From Pomphorhynchus laevis (taxonomy: Eukaryota; Acanthocephala; Palaeacanthocephala; Echinorhynchida; Pomphorhynchidae), in contig WNNJ02001104.1 of NCBI GenBank assembly GCA_012934845.2, positions 62,001-126,000 of the forward strand: DNA of 64,000 nt, given 5' to 3'. Positions 1 to 11,459 of this stretch are shown piece after piece. The notes below the pieces were generated by a model. That model had not been told where the DNA came from, did no database searches, and saw only the letters and a list, made by a program, of their open reading frames with translations. Positions within the stretch are counted from its first letter, which is position 1, and the number at the start of each line of letters is the position of its first letter. The position numbers and the translations under genes were made by a program.

Positions 1-1534
1 GTGTATGTAAAATATTCAAAGAACTTTTAAAATAGTTTTTAATTAAATTTGAGTTGTATTAATTATTAATCAATCTTGGAAATCTGTTAATATCTTACCT
101 TTAACTTAATATGCAAGAAAACAATTAAATAAAAGCTTTCATTAATAAATTAAATGCTAAACTTATTAAACAATTGATATAAATTATTAAATATTTATTA
201 AGAATAAGTATTATGCCGTCTTTTTCGTCTAATTAGCTATTACATTTAAATTAATTAATTATTAATTAATTATTAATTAATTTATAATTAATTATTCATA
301 ATTAGCTTATAATTTCCAATACTGGTGTGATTTACATCCAGGAGAAAACCTCAAAAATACATACGATAGCGGTATAAATTTTTTATTCTTTAAATTATCA
401 TATTTGTAAATAGATTTTATTTGTTTCTTTATTTTTGACGTTTTTATAACACAAACAAATAAAATTTACATAATTGCTTGCTTAAAATTATGTCAATTTG
501 GTTTCATGACCGATATTAATTTATAGTAATTTATTTTTGAATATGTCGATACTTTAATTTTCGTTGTTATTCACTATAATTTAAATATAATTATATTTAT
601 AATTCCATTTTTTAATTTAAAATCGCATCTATTATATATATTTTCATATAAATTATAAATGTTACATTATAAAGTCATTTTTAATGACTTTATTTAATTT
701 CGTTTAAGCAACAAAAATTCAGCAATTATGCAAGCATACAATTGACTGCAAAATGCAACGTTTGCCAATATTCAATATTTTTTAATGTACTAACATTATA
801 AGATCGATCATTAACGACTTACTCTAGATGCAAATATTAGTCGTTACTGAATTACACGGTAGTTTATTATTGTAAATTATGACGGCCACATTTGACCTGT
901 GGATATTCCAGGTGTATGGACATACACCTGAAAAATATTATGTTGGCTGTTTGGCTGTTCTGCTCTGCATTCAGCAGTGGGGGTACCTGTCACTGTTAAG
1001 ACACAATATGTCGAAACAGCAACACCAGGTTGCTTGTTTCTTAAAATTCTTCTTACCCTCCACGTTACAATTAATTATGTATTTTAAATTAATATAATGG
1101 CTTATGTATTTGAAATTAATATTGTACGCTATTAATAAAAATTTATTAATAATATTATAAAAAATAACATTATATTATATTGTCCAATGCCTATATATAG
1201 TATTGGCATTGTAGTGATGCCAACATATAGTGATGTTATACATATCACTTTTTATTTTTCATTTGAAAAAGAAAACATTTTAACATTTGAAAAGGAATAT
1301 TGCAATAGTCAAAAATTTGTGAACAATAATTTCTTATTATTCATCTCAACGTTTAAACGCCATGAACAATATTATATTATATATTATTTTAAATATTACA
1401 TATTTTATAAAAAATACGGTTGATAATATAATACGGTTGTTTTGTGATAATATGGTTGTTTTATTTTAAAGTCTTATTGTATATTAAATGTATTGATATT
1501 TATAAATATATTGATTCTTGAGTAGTTGGATCAG
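1..1534. other. AT-rich 5' flank with one degraded repeat
   Basis: Mostly A/T runs. The only structured piece is a degraded hammerhead-bearing repeat around 890-1035. Missing NOM1 5' exons could lie here or to the left, but I cannot find one with clear splice sites. Small open frames at 879-1097 and 1187-1423 look accidental. Confidence 0.5.
944..1020 (+). repeat. Degraded hammerhead-bearing repeat copy
   Basis: The sequence aligns by eye with the hammerhead family at 20140. GCTGT (946-950) can face ACAGC (1016-1020) as helix III. The middle TCTGCATTCAGCAGTGGG resembles the family's helix-I arm. The segment GACAC-AATAT-GTC then GAAAC resembles helix II and the GAAA core. The CTGATGA core is changed to CTGTTAA, so it is a relic. 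A nearby palindrome (CAGGTGTATGG / CATACACCTG, 910-930) may be part of the element. Confidence 0.45.
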
Positions 1535-1646
1535 CCTGGATTAAGAATGACGAACATTTTACCGTAGTGAACGCGGATTCTCAAGAAACAAGCAATAATG
1601 ACATAAATACTACATCAGAGGTTGTAATTACACCAAAACTCCGCAG
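1535..1646 (+). CDS. NOM1: NOM1-like, N-terminal acidic linker exon
   Basis: The exon follows an acceptor ending ATCAG and ends at a CGCAG|GTAATA donor. It reads WIKNDEHFTVVNADSQ and ends KLR plus two bases. Those two bases and the first base of the exon at 2554 complete an arginine codon, and the open frame (RKAKLKIKTN) then continues straight into the MIF4G exon. That phase agreement is the main support, since the sequence itself is low-complexity and not conserved. Confidence 0.55.
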
Positions 1647-4600
1647 GTAATAATATTTAGTTATGGTTTTATTTTTGTTCTTAGTTGTGCAATTAAAATT
1701 ATTAATATATAATTAATTTTACAAATGGCGTATTAAATTAATTATTTTAAACAATTTTATTTTTAAAATTATTCGATAATAATATTTCTATATGACGTTT
1801 GGTTTTCTGAAATTACAAATTAATAAAATAAGTAATTCATGAAAATTTAGAAATTTTTTAAATTCTCTTGACTTATCCCTACCGCGAATTATGTGCGATC
1901 GAATAACTTGTATTAAATTAGGCTAATTTAATAATAAGTATATATCGTGAAATTCAAAAAATTCACTAAACTCAATTGACTATCGAGATAAAAAGCCATA
2001 TTTAATTACGAGTAAATGTGGTTACAAAAATTTCACTAAATATTAAGTTTAAAATATTTTAAATTACATTATTATTTTTTTTAATTTTATCTATAAAACG
2101 TTTTTCAATTTAATATTTTTAATGTTAAATTCGATAAATATACTTAACTGGTAATGTAAACTTGTGAAATTCTTGTGCTTATTTTTTATGACATATAATA
2201 ATTGAATTTTTATAAGGTTTAATTTTAGATAATAGTCGAAAATATCGAAGTTTAGATTTAATTTTCAAATTGAGCTAATAAACTAATAAGTATAAACTTA
2301 AATTAAATGATAAAATAATTTTAATAAATAATTTATAAATTCGATTATCATTTTGAATTAAGTAATCATTAAAAATTAATCTTAATTATTGATAATTAAC
2401 TTTAATTTTAATATTTTTTAATTTGTTTCTGATTAATTCATTTATTTTATAATTTTTATAAAATAAAGAATAAAAAATTAATTTATAAATTTACTCGGTT
2501 TTATTATTGTTATTTTAAAATTTACAATTAGTTTGCTCCTAAACGTTTTTAAGGAAAGCGAAACTCAAAATAAAGACAAATAAATGTAAATTTAAAGAAA
2601 TCGTAAATCAATCTTCTGATTATATTGATGGTGTTACAGACACTAATGATGTTTCTGTATCTAATAATCGTGAATCTAGAACTGAAATAGAAACTCATAA
2701 TTTGAGCATGTCGAATTCGAATGAAAACAAACAATCTGATGATAACACTGGATTGATAAAGCGACTCAGAGCTCTATTTAATCGGCTAAATGCTTCGAAT
2801 CTATGCTGGGCATTAAAGGAGTTTCAGCACGTACATAGCAATTCTACGACTAGTCGATATTCATTACGATTACAATTATGGAGCTGTCTGTATTCCTCCG
2901 CTTTATCTGAGGACAAGAAATTGGCTCCAGATATTATGCTTCTTGAACATGCTGCATTTATTTCTTTAATAAACGCGCAAGTAGATCAGCAAATCGGATC
3001 ATTTGTGCTTAACAAAATGTGCGTATCGAATTTGGATTTGTGCATCGTACGCTTTGCCTCGTCTTTGTGCTCATTCAAGGTTGTTACAAGCGATCTGATA
3101 ATATCAATGATTAAACAAGCTGCATTTGCCACACCAGACAATGGTTCACAGTTGGCCGAAATGTGCATAGGGACTAGTCGTATATGCCCTCAATTGAAAA
3201 AGCACAAGGAATTTAAAACTTTAGTCAAGTCATTTATCACCCGTTATGGCGATAACTCTCAACGTTGTCGTATACTTTTGGAGGAGTCTCTAAAGAAAAC
3301 AAAGAATGACGATGGTCATAGCAGTATCTTAAAAATTGTCCAGGGCATTTGCACACAACCATTGACATCGTTTACGTGTTCTGCTTCTTACAGCGAACTC
3401 AAGAAAACATACTTTACAAATGAGTTGTGTAGCGGTGGTGGTCACTGTGATTCATTTAAAATGGCCAAGAAATCAATTTCTAAAGATCGTATAATTGCAA
3501 AAAGGTTAGGAATGAACACACAACTTAGATCAGCTATTCTAGCTGAAATTCTCAAGTCCGAGGTAAGTCACAATTGCTTGGCCTTTGTTCATTTGTTTCT
3601 TTAGGACTATTCAGAAGCCACAGGACTTCTTCTTCAGTTAAAGATTACAAAATCCCAACGACCGGAAATCATAAACGTCCTGATGTCATTAATGTTCAAA
3701 GAAAAATCATTCAACCTATTTTACGTATTGACAATTAACAAACTGTGCAATGTGAACAAAATGTTTCTAGTAAGTTTGTTAATTACCATCATCTTTAGAG
3801 ATAATCTAAATCATGGATGTTTCATTGGTAGATAAATTCTAATAAATTTATCCTTTACTCGTTACTATCAAATTTAAGTAATTGCTTATTGCCAAGCTGC
3901 ATTTTATAGTATTGCCTAATAAACTATTTAGCTATTCGCTAAACTAATATAAGCAAGATCTAATAAATATTTGTAAAGCGTTGGTTTATCTTTTTTAAAG
4001 AAAAATTACCTATTTATAAATAGTAAATATTGTAAAAGTTTGCATATTATTGTCGATTGCAAAATCTGGTTTTTATAAATCATGATTCTGTCATTTAAAT
4101 TGAGTTTCAATTGTAGGTAAATTCTTATCGTGATTCTGTCATTTAAATAAACAAACACTATATGTCATTTAAACTCTCTAATCAAAACCAAATTTAATCA
4201 TTTAATTCTTAATCAACATTCATTAATTATTCGATTAGGAATAAATAATGTCGTCGCCATAATTAATATTAAAGTCCAGAATGCAAGCACACGTTCATGG
4301 AAGCACTTACATTATTATACATCCAATATTTTTTCAGTATTGCAGTTTATAAAATATTGGTAGCTAAACTATCTCAATGATGAAATAACAAAAACTAGTC
4401 ATTTGATTTAATAATTTATTAAATATTTAAATGTTATCAGATTTATGTAAGAATTAAATTAAAATCATTTGTATCTCAAAGATAATGCTGCTTTTTTAAT
4501 TATTGGACATGCTCAAATGTATGTCAATTGATGATTTTTGTCATTTTGTTTTTTATGTCAACCGTGTGCTGTAACAGACTAAAATACAATTTTAGTCTTT

Positions 4601-7600
4601 TTTAACGTTTTATTATTTTTATTTTCTTACATTAAACAGTTATTTAGGAGACTGTTCGACAACGAACTTGGGAAAAGCTTAAAGATCTTCCTCGAAAATC
4701 TGACTTTCTAGAGAATTTTGTCTCGTTCTTGATTATTAAAGGCACTCTAAATTTGACAATACTTAAGGTTAGCCCTATCGACACTGAAACTGTATCGATA
4801 ATTTAATAATAATTATCGATGTTAATATTAATAATATTAATTTTTAATAATGTTAATAAATTTTAATAAATTTTTAATATAAAATATTAATATAAAATAA
4901 AAATATTTAGTATTTAATATTTGTATACCCAAATATTAAATATTTGATAGAACCCAATAGGTTTGTTCGATTTTTTATGTGATATCATTGTATAATTATT
5001 TTATCTTATTTGTACATAACAACCTTCACGCATAAATTTATTTATCCATTTAGATATGATAATATTAAAAAATTAATAATTATTTATATGATAATAATTA
5101 TCCATTTGATTTCTTAATAGGTCATTCAGGAAAGCCACTCTTTAGCAAACCAATCCGAATAATCGAATATCTATCATTAATAAAGTGCTATTAAAGCAAT
5201 TCATTTTTGCTCTATGAAATAGAGACATGATGGGTGCGTTAACACATCATGTATTAAATTTAGAACATAAAGTTAATTTTGATAAGACCTCTATTCTAAT
5301 ACATAATAATGATTATCTTTCGCATATTATACAGGAGGCTTATTTGATAAAAATAATGAAGTGATAGCCAATAATAAAGCAGATTGTATTTTAAAAATCT
5401 TATTATAAAAGCTGCAGTGTTAAGAAAAACCTTTTGGACCCTCTAAGCAAAATATACATTTTCGAATTCTCTTTATTATCGAAAAATGGAACATCTTATT
5501 TAATAAATTTAGATATAAAAATAAAATAGCCAAGAACATTACTGATGTCACCATTTTTAATAAAAAAATTACCCAAAGGTAAAAAATTACCTTTCTTGTA
5601 AACTTTTGTATATGTAAATTTTACGTTGTGTGAAACAGTAGTTTCTGACGATGATAGCAGCAACTATTGAAATATTGGACTGACAATTTTTTCTCGAATA
5701 ATACAATTTTGATTCTATATTATAATAAATTATTACAATAGAAAGAAACGTATGGATATTTTAATGCGTATGATAATATAATATTATAATTATATAATAA
5801 ATATTTCAATAATAAATGTATATGAATGCGTGTAAATGTATGCATGTAATACAACAAATAAAAAATTAACTTTTTATAATAACAAATCACTTAAAATCAC
5901 TTAATCACTCATGTTTGTTCTTTCTGTGAAGTTAATGTTAGTGATGTCTAATAATAAAAGAGATTTTATTTAAAAAATATCCTATTAAATTTATTGTTTA
6001 TATATTGTATAGTTAATTGAACTTAACAAATTATGTTTGATTTGTTTCAGTTTAATATTGTGGCTTGAATGTTGTTTTTTTGTGAAAAATATGCTTGTGC
6101 AATTCATTTGATGTGATAGTTACTTGTACAATTTTTTTACTTTTAAGTTGTTTTCTATTCTAACGCATGAAAGTGGTTACCTTTTGCCTATAATACAGAA
6201 GGTTTATTTGATAAAAAGAATGACGTGATGTCTAATAATAAAGCAGATTGTATTTACAAAATATCCTATTAAATTTAATTGTTTTATATGTTTTATAGTT
6301 AATTGAACTTAATAAGTTATATTTGTTTGATTTGTTTCAGCTTTTATTGCTTTTCATATTTTAAAGTTGATAGCGGGAACTGTTGAAATATTGGACTGAC
6401 AATTTTTTCTCGAATAATACAAGTTCCTTTGATTCCATACTATAATATATTATTATAATATACTTTTTTATTTATTCAATTCAGTATATCATTTATCAGT
6501 TGTTTCTTGAATTGAGAAAATTTAGCGCCATAGATAGTCTTCAGGGTTCGCAATAATGATTTTTCAAAAAATATGCTTGTGCAATTCATTTGATGTGATA
6601 GTTACTTGTACAATTTTTTTTACTTTTAAGTTGTTTTTTAATAAAAGTTTTGCGTGTTGTGAAATGTTTCTGTTAATGATAGCAGCAGCTATAGAAATAG
6701 TGAACTTTGCATTTTTATCAAATAATATAAATTGTCGTTTCTTTGATTCTATTCCATAAATAAATTAAAATTAAAAGAAACAAATAGATATTTTCAAAAA
6801 ATTAAATATGTTATATATTTAAAGTTATATATTTAATGAGATTCTATGATACGTATAATATTTTATTTTCATTTCTAGTGTCACGTTATTATCATAAAAT
6901 GTTACTTCAAATTTGCTGATCGATAGAGGCAGTATTCGTTTTTTTGCTTGAATGCAAATCTGCTAAATTACATTAACACATAATTTCGTTTATAATTAGA
7001 ATAAATAGCTATATTTTATTAACAAAAATATTTTTTAGTTATTTACATAAAATTGTTACCTCTGAGGTATATCAACTTCATGGTTACGTTATTAGAAATA
7101 TTTTTAATTATTTGATTTTATCAATTTTTGAAATTGCTGTAGATTAAATTCAAAAATAGTGTTTTGTTAAGTGTTTAGTGTATGATGTATGTATACATCA
7201 TGAAATGAGTCATTATGAGTCATTGCAGATGACTCATAAGCAAAGAAATACTTAATATTTAATGAATTATGTAAAAAATATTTTACGTTCGAAGGCTGTA
7301 TCCTTTGCTACGATGAACGAAACTACAATGAATACAGTAAGAGACATCTTATTACAGCTGTTTGATGAAGGAAAGGAGCAAATACTAGGGATGTTTATTG
7401 ATATTGCAAAGCGGTTGAAGCAACGCCAGTTCTGTAACTGTTTACGGTTATACCACTTTAATTGTACATTTATACATTTCATTTTATAATTGTAGACTCT
7501 TTATCGAGCAGTTTATTATGCGATTTGCCGGTTCCTCAATAATATCCGACAAAGTAAAAAATCCTACTGAAGTTTTCAAACTTTGCGAAAAGGTCATTGT

Positions 7601-7640
7601 CATTATGTCTACAGCAGATAGCTTATGTTTGGAAGATTGA
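1535..7640 (+). CDS. NOM1: NOM1/SGD1-like nucleolar MIF4G-MA3 protein, 3' part (six exons)
   Basis: Exons 1535-1646, 2554-3562, 3605-3769, 4648-4767, 7295-7446 and 7496-7640 (TGA) join in one frame across GT-AG introns. The long second exon encodes an acidic, low-complexity stretch and then a helical MIF4G-type domain (about LIKRLRALFNRL to the repeat ending near EMCIGTSRICPQL). The MA3 domain begins at RLGMNTQLRSAILAEI and continues through exon 3 (DYSEATGLLLQLK, FYVLTINKLCNVNKMF). Exons 4-6 match the family's C-terminal helices (TWEKLKDLP, NLTILK-AVSFATMNE, RLFIEQFIMRF). The order and spacing fit NOM1/SGD1 better than CWC22, the other MIF4G-MA3 protein. The family acts in the nucleolus in 18S rRNA processing and binds eIF4A3-type helicase. 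The first exon found starts inside a codon, so at least one 5' exon is missing from this annotation. A polyadenylation-like AATAAA lies near 7854. Family call confident; exon 1535-1646 less so. Confidence 0.85.
2554..3562 (+). CDS. NOM1: NOM1-like, main MIF4G exon
   Basis: This is the longest host exon in the window (1009 nt). The first 50 codons are polar. Then come paired amphipathic helices typical of MIF4G, and the exon closes at the start of MA3 (NTQLRSAILAEILKSE). The donor is GAG|GTAAGT. An ATG at 2708 opens a 300-residue frame but is unlikely to be the true start, because the frame is open upstream of it and joins the previous exon. The following intron is only 42 nt. Confidence 0.85.
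3605..3769 (+). CDS. NOM1: NOM1-like, MA3 exon
   Basis: The acceptor is TTTCTTTAG and the donor CTA|GTAAGT; the exon is 55 codons, phase 0-0. It reads DYSEATGLLLQLK and later FKEKSFNLFYVLTINKLC, matching the MA3 helices of NOM1, in which a conserved Asn-Pro-Phe-Tyr-like segment precedes a Lys-x-Cys. Confidence 0.85.
4648..4767 (+). CDS. NOM1: NOM1-like, post-MA3 exon
   Basis: Forty codons, phase 0-0, between the acceptor TTATTTAG and the donor AAG|GTTAGC. It reads TVRQRTWEKLKDLPRK, then FVSFLIIKGTLNLTILK, matching the NOM1 segment with IWDKFRDLENLP and HLLKTKSLSLSILK. A 2.5-kb repeat-filled intron follows. Confidence 0.85.
5335..6775 (+). repeat. Three diverged copies of a repeat inside the NOM1 intron
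   Basis: The intron 4768-7294 holds a block repeated at about 5335-5760, 5940-6440 and 6560-6760. Shared landmarks are AATAATAAAGCAGATTG, TTGATTTGTTTCAG, ATTGGACTGACAATTTTTTC and GATGATAGCAGCA-ACTAT. Copies differ by substitutions and small gaps, so the amplification is old. I see no transposase or reverse transcriptase in it. Confidence 0.5.
7295..7446 (+). CDS. NOM1: NOM1-like, penultimate exon
   Basis: The acceptor GTTCGAAG is weak, but it places AVSFATMNETTMNTVRDIL directly after the previous ILK, as in NOM1 (VVEFSELDKPRVRFLR). The donor ACG|GTTATA leaves two bases that are completed by the next exon. The intron is 49 nt. Confidence 0.8.
7496..7640 (+). CDS. NOM1: NOM1-like, last exon and stop
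   Basis: The acceptor is AATTGTAG. The exon reads RLFIEQFIMRFAG and ends STADSLCLED then TGA, corresponding to the NOM1 tail (KLFISHFLLK ... LREKADLATK). Confidence 0.82.
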
Positions 7641-8479
7641 TAATCGTCGGATACTCATCCTAACTAGAATTGTCTAATTTATTAAGCAAATGAAGGATAT
7701 AAACACATTGAAAGATAAAACTGTCCGATTTTTAGTCAATTGTTTGCTTATACTTTCAATTATCTATCTTGTTCAATTTTATACTGGCATGACCAAATGT
7801 AAGCTTATTTGTGAATAATATTTGAATATATTAGCACCTAACGTGTATATTTAAATAAACATTTTTGATAAGAATTGTGTATTAATTGATTATTGGAGAG
7901 TAATCAACTTTTTTATTGCGTTACACAATAATTGATATGGCATTTACAGTTTGATGAACACTTTACTGTAAGATAAAAATGCCTTTCTTAAGACATACTA
8001 ATCTGCTAATTATATAAAAATTAAACCTTAATCGAATTGAAGGAAATTTAATGATCGAAATTTATAACTAAATTTATAAAGTTGAAGTGCACCGAAACGA
8101 AACAGCTACACAGCCGCGTATAACAAACACACTTATATCTTACGAGATTTGCTGGTAGATTAAAAGTATTACAATTTATTTAGACAACTTAATTTACCCC
8201 TTGCAGTTTCACAAACAAAAGATATGGGATCTAACCAAAAATAACTGTATGTATGTAATCCATCCAACATAATGTGGAGATTTCTTTAATGTCACACATG
8301 CAATCACGTTGGTTAGACTAAAGTGGATAAAGTGAATGGCTAAGTATTTAAACGAATATGTGTTCGGTGCATACTAAATGAACCCGTATTTTAATTTTAC
8401 GCTAATAACACATTCTGTGCTTTTTAGAAACTCTCAGATACATTGACTATTAGGCAATTGCAGCTTCTACCACTTACTT

Positions 8480-8700
8480 TTAATATATATATATATATAA
8501 TATATATAATGTAATATAATATTATAATATAATATTTTATGTATATAAGCAATATATAAGAAACAATATAATATAATATAAAATAATATTATAAATATAT
8601 TATAATCTATAATATATATTATTATATTATATATAATATAAACAATTTATATATTATATATTATATTTAAAAAATATAAAAAATATATAAGAAACAATTT
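8480..8700. repeat. (TA)-rich microsatellite
   Basis: Almost pure A/T with TATATA runs and short imperfect repeats of ATATAATAT. No other content seen. Confidence 0.8.
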
Positions 8701-10644
8701 ATATTATGTTTTTATAAAATAATTACCTATAATTTTATTTGAAATCCTGACAAATTTAATTCTGGCAAATTCCAATGAGCGAACATAAGTTTCATTTATG
8801 TTATATATTTATATTTTGTTAATTATATTAATTATATTCATATTATATTTATAATTTTTATCTTCCACGTACGCTCAAGTTATACCATAAGTTATAACTA
8901 AGTTATTATACCAATTAGTATACCATAAGTTATTTATGATAATAAATATTTATTTTATATTTATTATTAAATACTAATTTTACTAAATATTTTATTAATT
9001 ATATTTATTATTGATTTTTAAATTATAAGCAATTAAATTATCCTAATTTCTGAAGATTGCAGTAATTTTCTGAAGAAAATTATCAATTTTCTGGAGATGC
9101 TAACAGAGGTAAGCGAAATATCAAATGAATATTTTCCTTCTTTTTATCCAGTTCCAAAAATTCTTTATAAAGCGGATTATAAAGAATAATCATAAAGCGG
9201 ATTGTCGAATCTAAATAATCTAAATAAAGAGGATTGATTTATAAAACCGTATTACATTATTAATTAAAGATTAAATTACACCGAAAGAATAAAGAATCAA
9301 TTCACATTCATTTGTAGCCTAAACTCATTACAAATCGGTCTGCCATCGAGATTAATCTTCCCCTGCATACACTTCATCTATCAGCCTAAAATACATTAAG
9401 CAGTTTATACAACATTGAATTTACTCCTTACTCTTAAAGACACATTTTTTAATTGAAAATTATAATTTAATTTTGTTTATAAATTAAATAATTAAACTTT
9501 TACATGTGTGATTAATTGAAGTTATTATATATTATAGGAACAATATATTCTTTATATCAAATAAAGGATTTCTTAATCAAATTAGAATTTTAATCAAATA
9601 AAGGATATTTTCTTCTTCGTTCCTATAATAATATATATTTGAAATGGAAGAAGATTGTGGATTTAGTATTTAGAAGTTATTATAAGTTTTGCATGCGGTA
9701 TTTTTTTTATCATTTTGATTAATATTTTGATCAAAATATTAATTAAACATTTGTACCGACTGTTTTATAACTTTGTGTAACAAAAAAATGTTACGAATGT
9801 CGTTATTACATTTATGTTACTTATATATTATATATAAACAATATACAATATATTACTTATATATTATATATAAACAATATAATCACAATTACATATTCAT
9901 ATAAAAAGTCATTTACAATTTTCATTTTATATGAAAATTTTATTTTTGTTATCCGCATATTTTCACAAAAACATAGTAATAATTAATTATATAAATGTAT
10001 TGTTGAAAAATAAAGTGACGGTGTACATTGTGGAATTATTGTATCTACAAAAAGTCATATTTCATTAATAATTTTAAAACAGTATTTTTAATAAAACTTT
10101 CAAAATTTAATTAATTAATAATTTTTACTTGATAAAATTAATCTGCAGTAGATCTATTATATATATCATCAAAATAACTCAAGTAATTTACACTCACCAC
10201 TTTGCGAGCAACAAAATCAACTGGTAATTTAAGTTGTTTTAAGTGTTTAAAATATCTAGATACTGGGTGTTTACAACACCCTGCTATCGTGCGTTTGAAA
10301 ACACTCATAATTGTAAAAATTTATTGAATTAGTAGAAAATTGTGGGTTGCTATAGAACATACAGTACAAAATAGTGGATACAAAATATTGTATATACAAT
10401 ACGTGTATACATTCTTTATATAATTCATATAAATATATCAATAATTATATAATTTTTATATTAAAAAATATGGTTATGTAGAAATTTTATAGTAGACAAT
10501 TTTATAGTGATTTTATATTATTTTTATTCGAAGTTTTTTTTAACAAATTTTAACTTACCCGATTATTAATGAAGTTTTGTAGTTGTTAATTAGCTTATCA
10601 AACTTTAATTGAAGTAATTGTCGAGTCTAAAACGCATACAGTTC

Positions 10645-10870
10645 ATATGATTGATTATATTGTGTCAAATGATGTCAATTACTTATGTATGTAATAGCCG
10701 AAATAACAATCAATAGCTAACGATATTTTGTTAATTGGATTTTTAAATAATTCGCTTATATGATTGATTATATTGTGTCAAATGATGTCAATTACTTATG
10801 TATGTAATAGCCGAAATAACAATCAATAGCTAACGATATTTTGTTAATTGGATTTTTAAATAATTCGCTC
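10645..10870. repeat. 113-bp direct tandem duplication
   Basis: Bases 10645-10757 are repeated at 10758-10870 with essentially no difference by eye (both start ATATGATTGATTATATTG and end near AATTCGCT). The identity suggests a recent duplication or an assembly artefact. Confidence 0.9.
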
Positions 10871-11459
10871 AACATAAACAACACACTATATCTAAAAGTG
10901 CTATCAATTGAAAATACATAAAATATGATGCTTTATCATTGACGGAATTTGATTATATTAGATTGAATTTGTAAGATGAAATTTGATTATATATAATATT
11001 CCTTATTTTAAAACTAAGCAAATTATTTAATATACATAAAAATCGCAGAAAATAATATTTAATTGAAATTTTATTGACTATTTTTATTCTGCACGTTACT
11101 TCAACGTACAGAATAAATAGAAATAAATTGAAGTTATTCCAATAGGGATAAATTAAAGCCGCTTGCAGAATAAAAATAGTCATCCAAATTTAAATTGTAA
11201 CAATGACTGCACAAGAATATAAATTAAAAAATAAATATTTAATTATTAAATAAATTATTTAACTAATTTTATATTAATTTAAAGATGTTAATATCGTAAT
11301 ATTAACATTGCACTTCATATTTAAATTAATAGATAAAACATCAGGTTCATCCTGATGAACATTAAATGTCATTAAGAGAAACTTCATATTATCAGGTTTC
11401 GTTCCATCATAAGGGAACGAACTTTTATGATTGAACGTCATATTCGAACGTATTGAACG

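Larger units (their letters stand above)
7641..11450. other. Gene-free AT-rich stretch
   Basis: After the NOM1 stop there is about 3.8 kb with no supported gene. It holds a (TA)-rich microsatellite at about 8480-8700, a piece at 9040-9180 related to the inverted-repeat element at 47598, and a tandem duplication at 10645-10870. Confidence 0.5.

Noticed and set aside
2708-3604. 300-residue frame as a complete single-exon gene
   Set aside because: The frame is open upstream of its ATG and ends in a consensus donor (3562); the rest of NOM1 follows in later exons.
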